A DNA stretch of 5,622 nucleotides from Pseudomonadota bacterium (GTDB lineage: Bacteria; Pseudomonadota; Alphaproteobacteria; Acetobacterales; Acetobacteraceae). The number at the start of each line of letters is the position of its first letter. Within the stretch, counting starts at the first letter, position 1. The translations under genes were made by a program, and so were the position numbers. Shown in pieces: positions 3,979 through 5,622 of this stretch. The stretch lies in NCBI GenBank assembly GCA_021841985.1, contig JAKCCP010000152.1, positions 1 through 5,622 on the forward strand. The letters are read 5' to 3'. Under the pieces are notes generated by a model that saw nothing but the letters and a program-made list of their open reading frames with translations, ran no database searches and was not told where the DNA came from.

Positions 3979-5622
3979 ATGTCGGCGCCCGTCGCGCCCT
4001 ATCCCTACGCCGACGGCTATAACGCGGAGCTTCTGGAGCGCATTCCGCTCTGGGCCGGGTTGGTGCTCGATATCGGCTGCGGCACCGGGGCACTCGGCCT
4101 CGCGTTCAAGCAGCGCAATCCCCGCGCCCGGGTTTTCGGCATCGAGGGCGATCCGCGGGCGGCGGCGGTGGCGGCCGGCCGGCTCGATGGCGTGATCACC
4201 GGCGATGTCGAGACGGTGGCCCTCCCCGATCGTTTCACCGGCGCCGTCGATTGCCTGATCTATGGCGATGTGCTGGAGCATTTGCGCGACCCCTGGGCGC
4301 TGCTTCGCCGCAACGCCTCCCTCCTTTCACCGACCGGTGTGCTGCTCGCCTCGCTGCCCAATGTCGAGCATTGGAGTTTCGCCGCGCGCCTCCTGCAAGG
4401 CGGCTGGCGCTACGAGGAGAGCGGCCTCTTTGATCAGACGCATCTGCGCTGGTTCTCCCAGGAAAGCGGCCGCCAGGCCCTCGCCGAGGCCGGCTATGTG
4501 CCGCTCGACAGCGTCGGGCGGGTGTTCGAGGGCGAGCGCGGCCAGCGCTTCATCGCCGCCATCGCCCCGGCGCTCGATGCCCTTGGCGTCGATCGCGAGG
4601 CGTATGCGCGCCGCGCCCTGCCGCTCCAGCATGTCTGGCGGGCAACGCGCACGCCGCCGGCGCGGCTGCAGATTTTCGCCACCATGCTGGCCCCGGTCGG
4701 GGGCGTGAGCCATGTCCGCGTCGTCGAGCCGATGCAGGCGCTGGCCGCCGCACCCGGCGTGCAGGCGCGGCTCACCAATCTCCGTGATTTGCCGCGGCCA
4801 GCGCCGGGGGTTCCGCGGATCCTGATCCTCCACCGCCCGGCGCTCCTCGGCGAGACCGGGCTCGCGACGCTGCGCGCGGTGATCGCGGCGGGATTCCTGG
4901 TGGTGTGCGAATTCGACGACCACCCCGATTTCATTCCTATCCTGCAACACCCAGAGATGCATAATTTCCGCGCCGTGCATGCGGTGCAGACGACGACGCC
5001 GCGGCTGGCCGAGGTGCTGGGCCGCGCCAATCCCGAGGTCGCGGCTTTCCCCAATGCCGTAAGCCAGCTTCCACCGCCGCGGAATTTCGCCGATCCCACG
5101 CGCCTTGCGCTATTTTTCGGCGGCATCAACCGCGAGGCCGACTGGCCGGAATTCATGCCGGCGCTGAACGCGGTCGCGGCGGCTGCCGGGGAGCGGCTCC
5201 GCTTCGTCGTCGTCCATGACCGCGGGTTTTTCGACGCCTTGGCGACGCCGCACAAGGTGTTCCATCCGATGCTCGACTACCCCGATTATCTCGCGCGCCT
5301 CGCCGAGGCCGAGATTTCGTTCATGCCGCTCGGTGATACACCCTTCAATCGCTGCAAATCCGATCTCAAATTCATCGAGGCGGCAGCCCGCAGGGTCGCC
5401 GCGCTGGCGAGCGCGACGGTGTATGGCGAGGTCATCGACGCTGGCCGGAACGGCGCGATTTTCCGTAACCCTGACGAATTGCGGACGCTGCTCTCCCGCA
5501 TGATCGAGACCCCGGTCTGGACGCGCGGCCTCGCCGAGGAAGCGCGCGCGCTGATCGCCGCGCGCCGCATGCTCGCCGATCAAATTCCGCCGCGCATCGC
5601 CTGGTATCATGACCTTTGGGCG
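3979..5622 (+). CDS. SAM methyltransferase-glycosyltransferase (GT-B) fusion protein, 3' end outside window
   Basis: 548 residues are visible with no stop before the window ends. Domain 1 (about 1-185) is a class I SAM methyltransferase: LDIGCGTGALG (30-40) binds SAM, Glu56 ends strand two, then GDVLEHLRDP (96-105), SLPNVEHW (125-132) and the FDQTHLRWF block (151-159) common in sugar or small-molecule O-methyltransferases. Domain 2 (about 230-548) looks like a GT-B, GT4-like glycosyltransferase: PVGGVSHVR (239-247) at the acceptor side, ILILHRPAL (281-289), CEFDDHP (310-316), FPNAV (357-361), FFGGIN (379-384) starting the donor half, and SDLKFIEAAA (461-470) as the nucleotide-sugar site. The end (QIPPRIAWYHDLW, 535-547) suggests the domain is nearly complete. 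Start ATG follows the ugd TGA with no gap and no strong Shine-Dalgarno, so translation is probably coupled. Acceptor, donor and methylated position cannot be told; UDP-glucuronate is a natural donor guess. This reading frame was translated codon by codon and is unbroken. Confidence 0.85.
   Translation, partial: MSAPVAPYPYADGYNAELLERIPLWAGLVLDIGCGTGALGLAFKQRNPRARVFGIEGDPRAAAVAAGRLDGVITGDVETVALPDRFTGAVDCLIYGDVLEHLRDPWALLRRNASLLSPTGVLLASLPNVEHWSFAARLLQGGWRYEESGLFDQTHLRWFSQESGRQALAEAGYVPLDSVGRVFEGERGQRFIAAIAPALDALGVDREAYARRALPLQHVWRATRTPPARLQIFATMLAPVGGVSHVRVVEPMQALAAAPGVQARLTNLRDLPRPAPGVPRILILHRPALLGETGLATLRAVIAAGFLVVCEFDDHPDFIPILQHPEMHNFRAVHAVQTTTPRLAEVLGRANPEVAAFPNAVSQLPPPRNFADPTRLALFFGGINREADWPEFMPALNAVAAAAGERLRFVVVHDRGFFDALATPHKVFHPMLDYPDYLARLAEAEISFMPLGDTPFNRCKSDLKFIEAAARRVAALASATVYGEVIDAGRNGAIFRNPDELRTLLSRMIETPVWTRGLAEEARALIAARRMLADQIPPRIAWYHDLWA

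Noticed and set aside
2614..4281. 555-residue minus-strand open frame across ugd and the start of the fusion gene
   Set aside because: It is a shadow of ugd, whose catalytic residues are all present on the plus strand. The antisense product is His/Arg/Asp-rich with no motif, and it would span two well-supported genes.
4327..5610. Minus-strand open frames opposite the fusion gene (4327-4980, 4494-5255, 5110-5610)
   Set aside because: They are antisense shadows of the continuous plus-strand methyltransferase-glycosyltransferase frame; no domain signal or ribosome binding site was seen.
1..5622. Mobile element, CRISPR array, tRNA or rRNA
   Set aside because: No transposase or integrase motifs, no regularly spaced repeats and no tRNA- or rRNA-like sequence were seen on either strand.

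Overview
The window is very GC-rich (roughly 70% by eye) with strong G/C bias at third codon positions. It carries five protein genes with high coding density. The protein style (Ala/Arg-rich), the AT-rich hairpin block at the left edge and the look of the right-hand methyltransferase/glycosyltransferase protein suggest an alphaproteobacterium, most plausibly of the Acetobacteraceae (Rhodospirillales). The taxonomic call is inference from pattern recognition, not from a marker gene.

Left edge (1-101): a cluster of inverted repeats, including a probable intrinsic terminator for the leftward gene. At 90-1397, minus strand, lies a flavin-dependent halogenase-like FAD oxidoreductase that keeps all the motifs used to recognise halogenases. 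Positions 1398-1483 form a short divergent control region with a good promoter-like sequence for the rightward genes, several small palindromes and an 8-bp direct repeat.

Rightward genes: a GT2-family glycosyltransferase of the polyprenyl-phosphate mannose/glucose synthase type (1484-2236); a 115-residue lipoprotein overlapping it by one base (2236-2583); an 81-bp gap with a weak promoter candidate and a good ribosome binding site; UDP-glucose 6-dehydrogenase (2665-3978); and, starting on the very next base, a two-domain protein with an N-terminal SAM methyltransferase and a C-terminal GT-B (GT4-like) glycosyltransferase (3979 to beyond the right edge).

Taken together this looks like an envelope-glycan or glycolipid locus. 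UDP-glucose dehydrogenase would supply UDP-glucuronate, the fusion protein could transfer and methylate sugar, and the GT2 enzyme could charge a lipid carrier or lipid acceptor. The divergent halogenase-like enzyme beside a GT2 and a lipoprotein also recalls aryl-polyene-type pigment loci, but none of the fatty-acid-synthase-like genes that define such loci are visible here. Nothing in the window proves a new system. The most distinctive items are the methyltransferase-glycosyltransferase fusion and the halogenase-like enzyme with complete motifs. No tRNA, rRNA, CRISPR array or insertion sequence was seen.
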